Source: Ascaphus truei
Lineage: Eukaryota > Chordata > Amphibia > Anura > Ascaphidae
Reading direction: 5' to 3'
DNA length: 64,000 nucleotides
Assembly: GCA_036426205.1 (NCBI GenBank)
Contig: CM071569.1
Coordinates: 5,520,876 to 5,584,875 of the forward strand
Positions 42,318 to 53,169 of the stretch are shown one piece after another; the stretch's first letter is position 1; every line of letters starts with the position of its first letter. The notes under the pieces were generated by a model. That model saw nothing but the letters and a program-made list of their open reading frames with translations, was not told where the DNA came from and ran no database searches. The translations under genes were made by a program, and so were the position numbers.

Positions 42318-42622
42318 CTCACTCTCTCCCATTCTGTCTTTCACTTACTCTCACACTCTCACACTCTCACACTCTCACACTCTCACACTCTCACACTCTC
42401 ACACTCTCACACTCTCACACTCTCTCACACTCTCAGTCTCTCATTCTGTCTTTCACACTCTCAAACTCTCACTTTCTCTTTCACTCACTTTCTAACTCTT
42501 TTACTCCCTCTCTCCCCTTCTCCCACTCTCATTCTCTCTCAGACTCACTCTCAGACTCTCACACTCTCACACACTCACACTCTCTCCCTTTCTCTCCCGC
42601 TCTCTCTCCCACTCTCTCTCAT
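42318..42622. repeat. (CTCACA)n/CT-rich microsatellite
   Basis: Tandem ctcacactct words with CT-rich flanks; the 168-codon SHTL-rich frame over it is an artefact. Confidence 0.95.
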
Positions 42623-42839
42623 AGATTAGCTTTGTGGATTTGCGTTACCCTCAGGGAACAGAACGTCTGTTACTGATTTTTATAACCTGTACTTTGCATA
42701 TCTGGGCTGCTGGGCCTAAGTGTTTTTCTGCCTGCGCTTTGAAGCTGTGACTGTTATAATCAGCCCCCAATGATACATTACCCCATTGGGGTTAAATGGC
42801 TGGTTTTGTTTTTTGTTTTCCAATTGCACTCCTTTTCTA

Positions 42840-42965
42840 GTACCTCCTGTCATTAGCACATTACATGCAGGAATTCTGCTGTTAATTAGCTCTGTTGTGG
42901 TAATTAACTTGTTCCATTTATTACATAGCAGGAGACAGTATGTCATTGTGCCACCACGAGAATAT
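42840..42965. promoter_or_regulatory. possible conserved non-coding element
   Basis: ctgttaattagctctgttgt followed by ggtaattaacttg gives paired TAATTA-type sites in non-repetitive sequence. Evidence is motif content only. Confidence 0.25.
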
Positions 42966-43324
42966 TGAATTACCCCCTTAACCCTTTGAGTGCCGCGGGA
43001 GGGGGTGGGGGGGCTGTGGAACCTGAGTCACATGTCCGACACATGGCGGTTACGTGACCGATGCTCGGGAAAGATCACATGACCGCGGAGTCACTGGAGG
43101 CGGAGTCCCCAGCTGGACAGAACGGACGCAGCGCTCCATAGGAGACTTAAGTAGCAACCGCCCTCCCCCCATCTGTCACAACGAAAGGGGTGCAGTTTTG
43201 GTGCCCAAAAAAATGCACTATATGAGCCAAAGACGTGAATCTCATTGAAATCAATGTAATTTTTATCTTGATACATCTGACGCAACTGTTTTATCCCAGA
43301 ACTGCTCCCCTGTTGCCTTGATAT

Positions 43325-43445
43325 GTGGGGGTCATTTATCAAAGTCTCATGGCTGCAAAATGGAGGCAAAAGCACGGCACCAAATTATCAGGAAAATGGG
43401 TTTTCCCAACGAAACCAATAAGATTTTTTTCCGTGAATAATCTGG
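43325..43445 (+). repeat. family G repeat, copy 1
   Basis: gggggtcatttatcaaagtc, tggctgcaaaatggaggcaa and accaataagattttttt. Other copies: 43912-44005, 52540-52640, 60878-61000. Confidence 0.65.
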
Positions 43446-43659
43446 CGCAGGCTTTGTGCCCCGGATTTGCAGACTTTAGTAGCTAACCCCTAACCTGCCT
43501 CCCCGTAATCAGTGAAAGATGCAGTGGGAAAGTCTGCAAAAAAATGTTCAAAAATAGCCTGGCGGGTTATATGTCAGTATTTTACAAAAATTGACACCAG
43601 GTTTTATCCAAGGAAAACCGCGCAAAGTTCCGGATGATTGAGGACGTACTGTTTTCTGC

Positions 43660-43850
43660 AGCGGGGCAAGTAGCGAGACTGCAACCACGGCTGCCTGGTG
43701 CCGGAGGATTATCGCTAGGGGGGGAGGGGGTTCCGATCCGGAAGAATGGACCCCCTGCAGCTTTACTGCGGCAGGGCTATCTGCGGAGCTGCGGCTTAAA
43801 TCTCTTTATACCGCCGCGCCGGAGACGGTAAGTCCTGCTACACCCATAGC
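43660..43850. repeat. dispersed repeat, copy 3 (weak)
   Basis: tggtgccggaggattatcg and ccggaagaatggaccccctg match the families at 8255 and 14295 only in these blocks. Confidence 0.4.
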
Positions 43851-43911
43851 TCTGGTTTTGCAGCAAGGAGACTATACAACAAAATACATTTAAAAAAAAA
43901 AAAAAAACTAT

Positions 43912-44005
43912 GGGCGGTCATTTGTCAAAATTTCCTGGCTGCAAAACGGAGGCAAAAATACCGTGCCAGATTTATTCCGGGGGACCAAAAATCTCATTTT
44001 TTTCA
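43912..44005 (+). repeat. family G repeat, copy 2
   Basis: gggcggtcatttgtcaaaat, tggctgcaaaacggaggcaa and ccgtgccagatttattccgg align with copy 1. They sit either side of the dispersed repeat at 43660. Confidence 0.65.
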
Positions 44006-44009
44006 ATGG

Positions 44010-44880
44010 AAAATAATAACAAATGACAGTGTATAGTTGGCATTATTTGTACGGCAGGTTTTCTTGTGTCTAATATGAATTACTTTATTGCAGTTACATT
44101 ATATTGTGGTGTGCCTCTAAAGAGGGAGATTTACTACTGTTTTTTAACCTGCCCATTTGCAATCATACATCAGTATTCCTTTCCCAACCCACTAAAAAGC
44201 CACTTTCCGTCCCAGCAGTTCTGACGTCTCCAACCCCCAGTCCCTTCTCTCACCAGCCACAACCTCTCTACCTTTCTCATTAGGGCCAACAGGACCTGCT
44301 GTATAGCTGGCTGCCTGCAGAGGGCGCTGGTCAGCAGGCAGAACTCAGAACTCATATCTCACAACATCACTTTTATTTAATTTCATTAGCTACTGAAGAG
44401 CCCTCATTCTGTGGACAATTTGCCCAAGACTACGTTACCCGCCTCCTTTCAGATGGCTAATTCATCAATGTCTGTAATGAAATATGGTGACCTGACCTAA
44501 ATCTCAGATTGTAATTCAAATGGTTCTTTACGGATGCTAAGAATCTCGCTCCATATGCACGTGGGGACTTGTGAGTGATATGTGACACTTGCAACATGAT
44601 GTCATGTGTACACACGATCTCTTAGTATTCCCCAGGATAATATGTCTTTGGTAGATACTAATGATTTTCTGTCTAAATGGTAATCATACAGCTCCAGTCC
44701 CACTAAGCAACATGCATTTCATTGCAAAAAAAGTGAAATCTCTGAAGGATGTTACACGCATGTAACTCGGGCTTGTAGATGTTCATTGTTTGCTTTGTAG
44801 TTTAACAGCTAATATGTTACACCCGTTCTCTGCATCAACAGTCTCAAAATCTTCCATGGAGACTGAATATATATATCATG
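44010..44880. other. no gene recognised
   Basis: Non-repetitive, no exon or element end found. Confidence 0.4.
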
Positions 44881-45298
44881 CACATTTTTAAGTTATGGTG
44901 AGTGAAAAAGGCGACAAGAAACCTCCACAATAAAGAATATCACCTGTGAGCACATTCACATGTCTTAGACAGGTCTGCAACCCTGCCTTTCAACTTTATC
45001 ACCTAGCATACAGTGATTCCACTGCAGCAAGGGATTCTGGGAAATTACATGCAAATGTGCACACCATGTCACCTTTTGCCTGAAATCCATTTTTTTATAT
45101 GGAACCCTTATAAGCCAATGCTCACTGTTAACACAGCTTTTAAGCACAGCATGGGAATCAGATGCAAAGCCAGAGAAACAACTCGGACATGTTTCAACCT
45201 TTATGGGTCTCATCAGTGTGAGGTTGGTTGTACTGGCTTTGCCATTTTCAAGGCAGTAGGATTTACCATACACATTTTAAGTTATGGTGGGTGAAATC
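44881..45298 (-). mobile_element. family A full unit (389-bp period) with decayed hammerhead
   Basis: gttatggtg at 44892 recurs at 45281, so one full unit and the start of the next are present. Body blocks cattcacatgtcttagacag and cactgcagcaagggattctg are followed by the ribozyme region 45187-45220. The second unit breaks off at gggtgaaatccc, where a minus-oriented copy begins. Confidence 0.75.
45187..45220 (-). ncRNA. decayed hammerhead core in family A
   Basis: On the minus strand: CUGAUGA, helix II GACC/GGUU with a 6-nt loop (one G-U pair), GAAA, the self-complementary ACAUGU as helix III and a GUC triplet. Helix I no longer pairs next to the core: upstream CUCACA faces downstream CGAGUU. 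The copy therefore looks inactive, but it independently confirms the layout of the copy at 13208. Confidence 0.55.
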
Positions 45299-45404
45299 CC
45301 TTGCTGCAGTGGGAGCACTGTATGCTAGGTGATAATGGTGAAAGGCAGGGTTGCAGACCTGTCTAAGACATGTGAATGTCCTCACAAGTGATCTTTTTAT
45401 GTGA
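45299..45404 (-). repeat. family A copy, subtype A1, minus orientation
   Basis: cttgctgcagtgggagcact, gataatggtgaaaggcaggg and gacatgtgaatgtcctcaca, tail to tail with the preceding unit. Interrupted or ended by the Tc1 element. Confidence 0.8.
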
Positions 45405-45408
45405 TATA

Positions 45409-46454
45409 CAGTTAGGTCCGGAAATAATTGGACACTGTCACAATTTTCATCATTTTGGCTCTTTACGCTACCACAATGGATTTGAAATGAAACAACAGAG
45501 ATGCAATAGAAGTGCAGACTTTCAGCTTTAATTCAAGGGGTTGAACAAAAATATCATATGAAACGTTTAGGAATTGTAACCATTTTCATACACAGTACCC
45601 TATTTCAGGGGCTCAAATGTAATTGGACAAATTAACCCAATCATAAATAAAATGTTCATTTTTAATACTTTGTCGAGAATCCTTTGCAGGCAATGACTGC
45701 TTGAAGTCTGGAACACATGGACATCACCAAACGCTGGGTTTCCTCCTTTTGTAATGCTTTGCCAGGCCTTTACTGCAGCTGTTGTTTGTTCGTTGGTCTT
45801 TCTGCCTTAAGTTTTGTCTTCAGCATGTGAAATGCATGCTCGATCGGGTTGAGATCAGGTGATTGACTCGGCCATTGCAGAATATTCCACATCTTTGCCT
45901 TAAAAAACTCCTGGGTTGCTTTCGCAGTATGTTTTGGGTCATTATCCATCTGTAAAGTGAAGCGCCGTCCAATCAACTTCGCTGAATCTGAGCAGACAAT
46001 ATATCCCTATACACTTCAGAATTCATCCGGCTGCTTCTGTCACATCATCAATAATCACTAGTGACCCGCCCTGTTTCACTTGCATTGAGAGCTCCTTTGA
46101 CCGCATGTTGTCGGTTCAATGCAACAGCTTCCAAATGCGAATGCCACACCTGTAATCTTTTACCTGCTTAATTGATGATGAAATAATGAAGGAATAGCCC
46201 ACACCTGTCCATGAAACAGCCTTTGAGTCAATTGTCCAATTACTTTTGGTCCCTTAAAAAAGAAGGGGCTACATATTAAAGAGATGTCATTCCTAAACAC
46301 TTCCTCCAATTTGGATGTGAATACCCTTAAATTAAAGCGGATAGACTGCACTTTAAGCCCATATTCATTATTTAACTGTAACTTTAATTTATTTTGGTAC
46401 ACAGCCGAAATAACAAAACTTGTATCAGTGTCCAATTATTTCTGGACCTAACTG
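45409..46454 (-). mobile_element. Tc1/mariner element, internally deleted, 1046 bp
   Basis: Inverted termini cagttaggtccggaaataat and attatttctggacctaactg are flanked by the TA dinucleotide (45407-45408, 46455-46456). The minus strand holds the C-terminal part of a DDE transposase (45770-45976) with DNDPKHTAKA and the SPDLNPIEH motif. The N-terminal DNA-binding part and the first catalytic aspartate are absent, and stops follow. A full Tc1 transposase is about 340 residues, so this is a non-autonomous deletion derivative. Confidence 0.93.
45770..45976 (-). pseudogene. Tc1 transposase C-terminal fragment
   Basis: A 68-codon frame carries the second catalytic aspartate (MDNDPKHTA) and the catalytic glutamate (PDLNPIEH) of the DDE domain. 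The initiator methionine is only the first ATG in the fragment and not a real start. Without the upstream domain it cannot be an active transposase. Confidence 0.9.
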
Positions 46455-46456
46455 TA

Positions 46457-47050
46457 TATATATTGTATTTTTATATTTAAATGCTATTTTTTGGTCCAGA
46501 ACCCTAAAATCTCATTGATTTCAGGATGACATCTTGGTGAACAACACTAACCCATGTGTGCCTGGGAAAAATTCCCTTTATACACTGGCCTGGATTATCT
46601 AAGATTGGTGACAATATTATATATCTATTCCTAAAAACACAATAATTGCAATCATTTTGGTTCAATAGTTAATAGTCAGATCAAACTTTTTACTCACATC
46701 AACTAACTACAAACATGTCACAAAAATGCCAAGTACTCTATACCTACAGTCTATATACACGTAATTAGCTTTAACCTGTAGCTCTACATATAGCAATTAA
46801 TGTCACAGTACACTTGAATAGGAGACTTGGGAGGTTTCCAAAGCTCTATACATTGTATTGTTATTTTTCATCCAATAAAAGGTAATACTAGCTACAAAAT
46901 ACCTGCACTTCTGCATGACCTACAGGGACCTGCATAGCTATTAGAACTTTGAACTCACGCTAATATGGGCAAATTAGCATTATGTAAGTATATTCTACAA
47001 ATCCTAATTATTACAATCTATGGGGACCAGAGTTGAGCCACATTGCTTAA
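46457..47050. other. no gene recognised
   Basis: AT-rich spacer between the Tc1 element and the solo LTR; nothing else seen. Confidence 0.45.
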
Positions 47051-47054
47051 TAAC

Positions 47055-48504
47055 TGTAGCACATGTACCCCACCCTCTAGGAAATACGTGTTGCTGCTAC
47101 TAGCTGTTGTGGTGTGGCATACCTGTGTAACCCTGTTTCCCCCACCAATCTCATCTTGGGCCTATCTTGGAAAACTCGCTCCGGTTACATCGGTGAGTGT
47201 GGTGCATACCTGCTGGTAACAGGGGGCCCGAGTCTCCCGCATGATGTTGTAGGGGAATAACAGGACAGGCTTCTGGGGTCTTGCCCGAATTCTACTCACA
47301 GGTGCAGCGCCTCCATCTTGTGCAGCCCCCAAGTGTATGGGGTGAAGTCTCTGCAAAAGAATAACGCCCCCCTCCTCCCAATATACTTCAGTCTTAGGCA
47401 GGAGGTATTAATTAAAAAAAGGTCAGAAAGCTTTATTTGATCTTCTTTCTTCAGCAGCCACAGATTACAGCAGTTCTTAGGGTATTCGCCCTCAGGATGT
47501 CCCTGGACCCACTCCCGGCCAAAGGGCACCGAGAGTTGTCCTTGCTCTTCCCCTACCCCCTTGTGGGATAGGAGGTATTGGTTTCCCTCACCGCTCCCCA
47601 GAGGGAGGGCCTCAAGCCTGCCAGAGCCCTGACAGCTTAGTAGGGTAAACCTTGTCCCTCTCATGGAAAGGACAGACTGGCTAAATCAGGAAGTGCAGTG
47701 CATTAAGTACAGATCCAGTAAGCACCACCCCTGTGCCTCTAATTGGACACAAGGCCTGCTGACACTACTGCACTGCATGAAGTGGGGAAAACCCATAATT
47801 ACTCCTGGCAAACCTACCCTTACTAGGCTTTACTGCCAGGAGGAGGACAGAATAATAGCCCAAAACTACCCAGGGCTACACCTGTGAGGGTCAGGAGAAT
47901 TGAGATGTCTGCGTTGGTATGGAGACCAGGAGAGGATTTTAGTAGTTCTTCATGGTGTCAGCGCCTCCAGTTGTAGTGGCTCCAGAGTCTTCTGGAGACA
48001 GTCTCCACACACTCCATCCATCCTCCCTGCCCAAAGATTGATATCCAGGCAGGAGTATATAAATGGGATGGTTTCTTGCAGTCACTGCAGTTCTTTCTCA
48101 AAGAACGGATGCAAGGGCTCAGAGGATCCAGGCCTCTGGATGGTTCTTGCTCATGCATCTGGAGCATCAGATCTTACTGACCCAGTCAACCATGAGGGCT
48201 TCATGGCCTTTCTCACTCCCAGCAAGGAGGAGAAGCTCTCAACGTCTCCTAAAGAAGGAGGAGAACAGACTACCTAAATTTGGCACTGCCTGTCTGAGGA
48301 ACCAGATGGGAAGGGCTCAAGGTCTGTACCTAGACCTGATAGGCTATACACAGGCCATGAGTCACCACCACACTTCTGTCACTCAGAGAGGAGCATGAGT
48401 GGGGGGGGGGGTCAAAAGCCCACAGGATGACCTATCACTGCCTAGACTGCTTAGGGCTTATGTGACGGGGGAAGAGACAGGCAGAGTAGACCAACCATGT
48501 CACA
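47055..48504. mobile_element. solo LTR, 1450 bp, TAAC target duplication
   Basis: Starts TGTAGCAC and ends TGTCACA between identical taac duplications (47051-47054, 48505-48508). The last 620 bp are homologous to the 752-bp LTR at 59598 (shared gtcagcgcctccag/cat, caggccatgagtcaccacca, cctgataggct). tatataaat at 48056 is a possible TATA box if the LTR is read on the plus strand, whereas the sister copy has a minus-strand aataaa, so orientation stays open. Opposing frames inside (for example 47296-47664 minus, 47900-48277 plus) are not recognised genes. Confidence 0.82.
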
Positions 48505-48509
48505 TAACA

Positions 48510-49784
48510 TTAGACATACGTATTCCTTAGACATACAATATACTGGAAAATAATGGTTTGAAGAGATAATTAGGGTACGTTTGTTGAATCAGCGCTGCAG
48601 AGCTGATGGACTTTAAAAAACATAACTTTAACATAATGATAAATATAGGACGAGTAGCTCACCTAGTTAGACAAGCTTAGGTTGAACTTGATTGGCATAT
48701 TTTGGCATATTTTCTTGTACCTACACTACTACTACTGTATGTGTCCATGTTACTTACTAATAAAGTGCAGTCACTACATATACACTCCATTAAGTACTTG
48801 CAGGCATATTACCCCCAGTGACTGTAATTCTGTAACTGCAGGTAACAGCTGATGTAGTAATGCATATAAACCTTTATTTTCCTTTGAAGGAAAACATATT
48901 TGAATAGCAAGTGATCTACTGAAAAGATTAGATAGATCGTAATGTTAGTTCTCGGGACAGAGCTGATATAGTCCATTCATACAACACACTTCCATCAAGA
49001 CAACCAGCGCTTGCTTTCCTAGTAAATCCTTTAATCTTTGCAAAAATAGCTTAGTAATAGGATCATGAATCATTGATCGACCTCCACTCTTCCCTACAAA
49101 CAACCCTTATGTTAGTTTAAAAATAAAAAAAAAGCTCAGCATTAGTGTGGATACACAATTAAGGAGCGTTTGCTATGGCCCTGGGAGTACTGGACAGTAG
49201 CGTGTATTAGTGATTAAGGTGTGAGGATACCAGGAAACACGGAGTACCAATATTTTGTTATTCAGAAACCTGTATTTGTACAGGAAATTACTTTATAATT
49301 AGTATTTCTGTTGTTAGAGCAGCAGCCCATGCTGCCTGCTTATGTGAACTGGTGGGTCTTTTGGCTATGAACTATGGTCCCCTGATGTCCGGGGACACCC
49401 TGGTTTCGGAGCGGCGGGTTATGACATTGAGACTTTGTGTGTGTGACCCCCGCTGCCATATTTTGCCATTTTTTCCTCAAGACCGGCCCAATAAAACTAC
49501 AAATATTTTGGGAACTGGGGTATCCCTGGAGGTTAGGGGTCCAGGGGGGACCCCACATTCAGGTAAAGTTAAATATAAATGGGGGAGGGGATTGCTCCAT
49601 TATGGCATTGATATAACATCTGTAACATCATAACTGTGAGTTTGCTATTGGCATTGGCCTTCCAAAACTGTGTTATCTACTTTAAAGGTTTTTTTGCCAC
49701 TTCCACCAATGAGTACATATGCACGGAAGGGGTTATCACTAAATTTGGATCGCCATTGTTTGATTGTTTGGTTCCATGTAAAAA
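48510..49784. other. no gene recognised
   Basis: No exon. 49370-49570 contains gatgtccggggacaccctgg, cccaataaaactac and tccctggaggttaggggtcc, GC-rich words like those of other dispersed repeats, but no second copy in the window proves it. Confidence 0.35.
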
Positions 49785-49945
49785 TGGATTTCCGGCAAAA
49801 GGTGGCCCTGTGTGCTCATTTGCATGTCATTTCCCAGAATCCCTTGCTGCAGTGGAAGCACTGTATGCTACGTGATGAAGTTGAAAGGCAGGGTAGCAGA
49901 CCTGTCTAAGACATGGAAATGTGCTCACAGGTGATCTTTTTATTA
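49785..49945 (-). repeat. family A copy, subtype A1, minus orientation
   Basis: gtgctcatttgcatgtcatt, cttgctgcagtggaagcact and gacctgtctaagacatggaa. Followed by GT/TA microsatellite (49947-49985). Confidence 0.85.
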
Positions 49946-49980
<35 letters not shown>

Positions 49981-50009
49981 TTATTTATTAATTAATTAAT
50001 TAAGCTCCA

Positions 50010-50100
50010 CTTAGATTATAAGGGCAGGGATTTCCTTTCCTATTGTCTAAGTTTTATGTTTGCTTTAATGTATTACCTCCTTCTCAAGTGGTTGTGTCTA
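50010..50100 (+). repeat. retroposon tail-like fragment
   Basis: ttagattataagggcaggga and tttcctttcctattgtctaa match the start of 62007-62165 before sequence runs into TA repeats. Confidence 0.5.
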
Positions 50101-50107
50101 TTGGTAT

Positions 50108-50185
50108 ATATATATATATATATCATTATATATATAGATATATATATCATTATAGTATATATTATAGATATATTATAGATATTAT
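50108..50185. repeat. (TA)n-rich microsatellite
   Basis: tatatata with tcattata and tagatata interruptions. Confidence 0.9.
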
Positions 50186-50229
50186 ATTATTACAACAACT
50201 GCCTGCACAACCGGCCTTGTAGGTTCAAG

Positions 50230-50581
50230 GGGTTATTGGGGGGTTTTCTCACACCCTATCAAAATTGCTTGTAATTATCCTGCTTGCCTCTATTCTTATT
50301 CACACTTTCTCTCCCCCCCCCCCTGTATCCGCTACCCCTCCCCACCTTTCTTTGACACCGTTCCCTGGCTTCAAACACATTTAACACCCTACGTTATCTA
50401 CAGTAAATATCTGCTGGTTTTTTCCCCCTCTCTCTACACTGTTTTAGCCATTGAAACCTCTGTATATCAGTATTGCTCGACCTGAAGAAGAGAGGATAAC
50501 TCTCGAAAGCTTGTCCTGTGACATAAATTGTTAGTCCAATAAAAAAGGTATCACCTAATACTGAAGAACTCATTTATTCTG

Positions 50582-50583
<2 letters not shown>
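50230..50583 (+). mobile_element. family C repeat (Penelope-like candidate), copy 2
   Basis: ttttctcacaccctatcaaa, a C-rich centre, the hammerhead-like segment 50477-50516, then ataaattgttagtccaataa and ggtatcacctaatactgaag. Runs into a TA microsatellite at 50584-50632. Confidence 0.55.
50477..50516 (+). ncRNA. hammerhead-like core in family C, copy 2
   Basis: CUGAAGA (50482-50488) fits CUGANGA. GAGAG pairs with CUCUC as helix II around GAUAA, leading to GAAA (50505-50508). AGCU forms a minimal self-complementary helix III with U as the cleavage base. GAC pairs with GUC as the core-proximal helix I (3 bp). Helix II is better than in copy 1, helix I slightly worse. Confidence 0.5.
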
Positions 50584-50634
<51 letters not shown>

Positions 50635-50649
50635 CAGACACACACACAA

Positions 50650-51394
50650 TGTCAAGCTATAAGCAAAACGACATATTAGAAATTGAGAATATACATTTTT
50701 ATCTTATTCTGTTGAGGACCCATTAGCTGCCCACACAGATCCCCACAGATCCCACACAGATCCCAGGCATAGCGTGCAGCGAATCAAAGCAGAATTATGG
50801 AATTAGTGCAAAAAAACTACACTGTCTACTACTTTTTAAATATAACTCCCTTGTGGTCCAGAGAGGCCTGCTCACATTGTCACTCAGTAACTCAAGAGTT
50901 AAACAGTGACATCTTTAAAACCTGTTTAATTTATAGTCGCCCACTGTTAACAGCATTTAAAGGCAGACTATTAATCATGCATCGTGTATGGAAACATGGA
51001 CATATATAGAGATCCCATAAGACTTTTGTCATACTGTGGGGAATTAATGTGCCGTATAAATCAAAACGAGGGTGTCTTAGATTTTATGTGAGAAAAAACA
51101 CTAAAGCTAATCTGTTCTGAAATCTCTTAACCACTTCATGTGAGTCGCACACAGAGACTTTAGTGTGCATATGTTAGGTGGAGTAGCATGGGCAGTGATG
51201 GTAAAGCCAATGGCAGAAGAGACGACCATGGAGGTGGTGTCGGAGCTTCATTTAGCTAGTTTACAAAAAGGCATAATGGATCAATCTCAGGCCACGTTCC
51301 TGAGTGTTATGGATATCCCTAGAAGTCACGGAGCACTGTATCTTATGCAGAGATCTTAAGATAATGGGAGATCCATGTGAATGTGGAAGAATTA
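50650..51394. other. no gene recognised
   Basis: Includes a three-copy cacagatccc stutter near 50735-50765; otherwise unassigned. Confidence 0.4.
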
Positions 51395-51397
51395 TAA

Positions 51398-51796
51398 GGC
51401 TGCGTCCATAGAGGGGGGAGCCACGCTCCTCCGCGCTGACGCTGAGGCTCGTCTGCGCAATCAGGAGCAATTGCATGAACTAGCAGATGAGCCAGCATGC
51501 GCAATTAGGAGGCGGGGCACTGACATCACTTGGCCAATAGCCCGCGAAGCGCCGACGTCCACGTCACGGCACTGACATCACGGCGCCGTGACGTTGACGC
51601 TGCTTCTCTCTAATTGGAGGTTTTCAGCCGACAGCGCGCTACGAAACAGGTTCTGCTGTCGGCTGAAAATCCCTGCGCCTCAGCACGCCTGCGGACGCTC
51701 GCGGGAGCCCCCTCTCAAGACATCCTCATTGAGGATGACGGGGCTCATCGCGGAGCGTCCGCACTGCTCAGCGCGGACTGTCCTACGGACGCAGCC
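51398..51796. mobile_element. Harbinger-like GC-rich element, 399 bp, TAA duplication
   Basis: Ends ggctgcgtccatag and ctacggacgcagcc; TAA on both sides (51395-51397, 51797-51799). Subterminal gctcctccgcgctgacgctg mirrors cgcggagcgtccgcactg, and an internal hairpin ttttcagccgacagc/gctgtcggctgaaaa spans 51620-51668. tgacatcacttggccaat repeats the CRE/CCAAT module. No coding capacity. Confidence 0.85.
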
Positions 51797-51799
51797 TAA

Positions 51800-52075
51800 G
51801 GGATATTAAAGTGACTAACCAAAAACCGCAGAAGAAATGTAAAATATCTTTCACGTGAAGTCCACGTGTGTAAATCTAGGGGCAGCATTTCTCAGGCATC
51901 AGCTGGGATAAGGGCAAGAGTCAGTAATATTTTAGGGAAAGTGTAAGGGGTAGCTCTAAAAATTGAATTTGTTATAGTTAATTTAAAGAATATGGAGTTT
52001 GGGGGAGTTTAACGAGACATACATATTTTCCACCTGTTTATGCTTTTTCACAGACCTGTTAAAATGGGAACTATC
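51800..52075. other. no gene recognised
   Basis: Short unassigned spacer. Confidence 0.4.
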
Positions 52076-52079
52076 AGGC

Positions 52080-52380
52080 CAGGGGTGGCTAACTCCAGTC
52101 CACAAGGGCCACCAACGGGTCAGGTTTGCAGTATATCCCTGCTTCAGCACAGGTGGCTTAGTCTTTGACCAAATCAGTCCACCCCACCCCCCACCAAACT
52201 AAATCCACCTGCGGGTTGGACACTAAAAGAAGATTTGTGTGCATCAAACCAAATCCACCATTGGATATAATCCGGGTGGATCTTTAAGAATATCTTGATT
52301 GAGCCACCTGTGCTGAAGCAGGGATAACCTTAACACTTGACCTGTTGGTGCCCCTTGAGGACTTGAGTTGGACACCCCTG
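52080..52380. mobile_element. hAT foldback element with internal insert, 301 bp
   Basis: Ends caggggtggctaactccagt and ttgagttggacacccctg; arms include cttcagcacaggtggct and gccacctgtgctgaag. A 130-bp centre with two ccaaatccacc-type blocks (52170-52280) is not found in sister copies. The flanking octamers match poorly. Confidence 0.75.
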
Positions 52381-52539
52381 GCTTAGGATAACTGGGACTT
52401 TTGTACAGTGAAATGAAATGTTTCTTATACACTGGAATGCCCACTTTGCTCACTGAATGTTATGAGTAGGAGATACAACCAGAGAAACGGCATTAGAGGA
52501 CAGACTGCTAAATTCACTGAAGCACTGGTCCTATTGGGA

Positions 52540-52640
52540 GTTACTCACTGAATGCTCCCAGCTGCAAAACCGAGGCGAAACCCCTGGAAAAGGACTGTAT
52601 CAAAGGAAAAACCTCCAATCTCTTTCAATAGGATTCCTTT
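52540..52640 (+). repeat. family G repeat, copy 3
   Basis: ccagctgcaaaaccgaggcg and ctctttcaataggattcc align with 43325 and 60878. Confidence 0.55.
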
Positions 52641-52827
52641 TCCTTGATTAACATGGTGCTGCATTCTTGCACTGGTTTTGCCCAAGTTTGGAACCCAGGA
52701 GACACTCGGACAGATGTAGCCAGACTTGCTGTCCCCAGAAGAATGGGGCCAGTCACAGAGAATGTTTCGCTGCCGGGGGAAGTCGCGGGATCCGGACTGC
52801 AGGTCCCAACCAGCAGCGAGAACACGA

Positions 52828-52935
52828 AGGCCCAGATCCACAAAAGGGTGCTAACTTTTAGCAAGCCTATTTTAATTTGGTTAAACTGTGCTAGAGTTTA
52901 GCACACTTTTGAGGCTCGCTACATCTGTAAATAGA
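52828..52935 (+). repeat. family E-like terminus
   Basis: ggcccagatccacaaaaggg and gctaacttttagcaagccta share the left-end word of family E. Confidence 0.4.
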
Positions 52936-53169
52936 CCCCTTAAAGTGTTAAAAGTGCAGTTCCCACCTGTTATTTCTTAAAGATGTTATTACCCCACTGT
53001 ACAATAAGGTGGCTCGCTTTGTTCCTCGAGTTTTTTCCCTGCTCACTGAGTTGTAAAACTGTGTTTCACATTCCTAAAAAAGATATCCCAAAGTTGACAT
53101 GGCGGTTCAGCCCCTCCCACTTTGTGACATCACAGGCCCTCAAATTGCTTTATCAGAGAAGCTCAGTAA

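Noticed and set aside
42170..42676. 168-codon SHTL-rich frame
   Set aside because: Covers a (CTCACA)n microsatellite.
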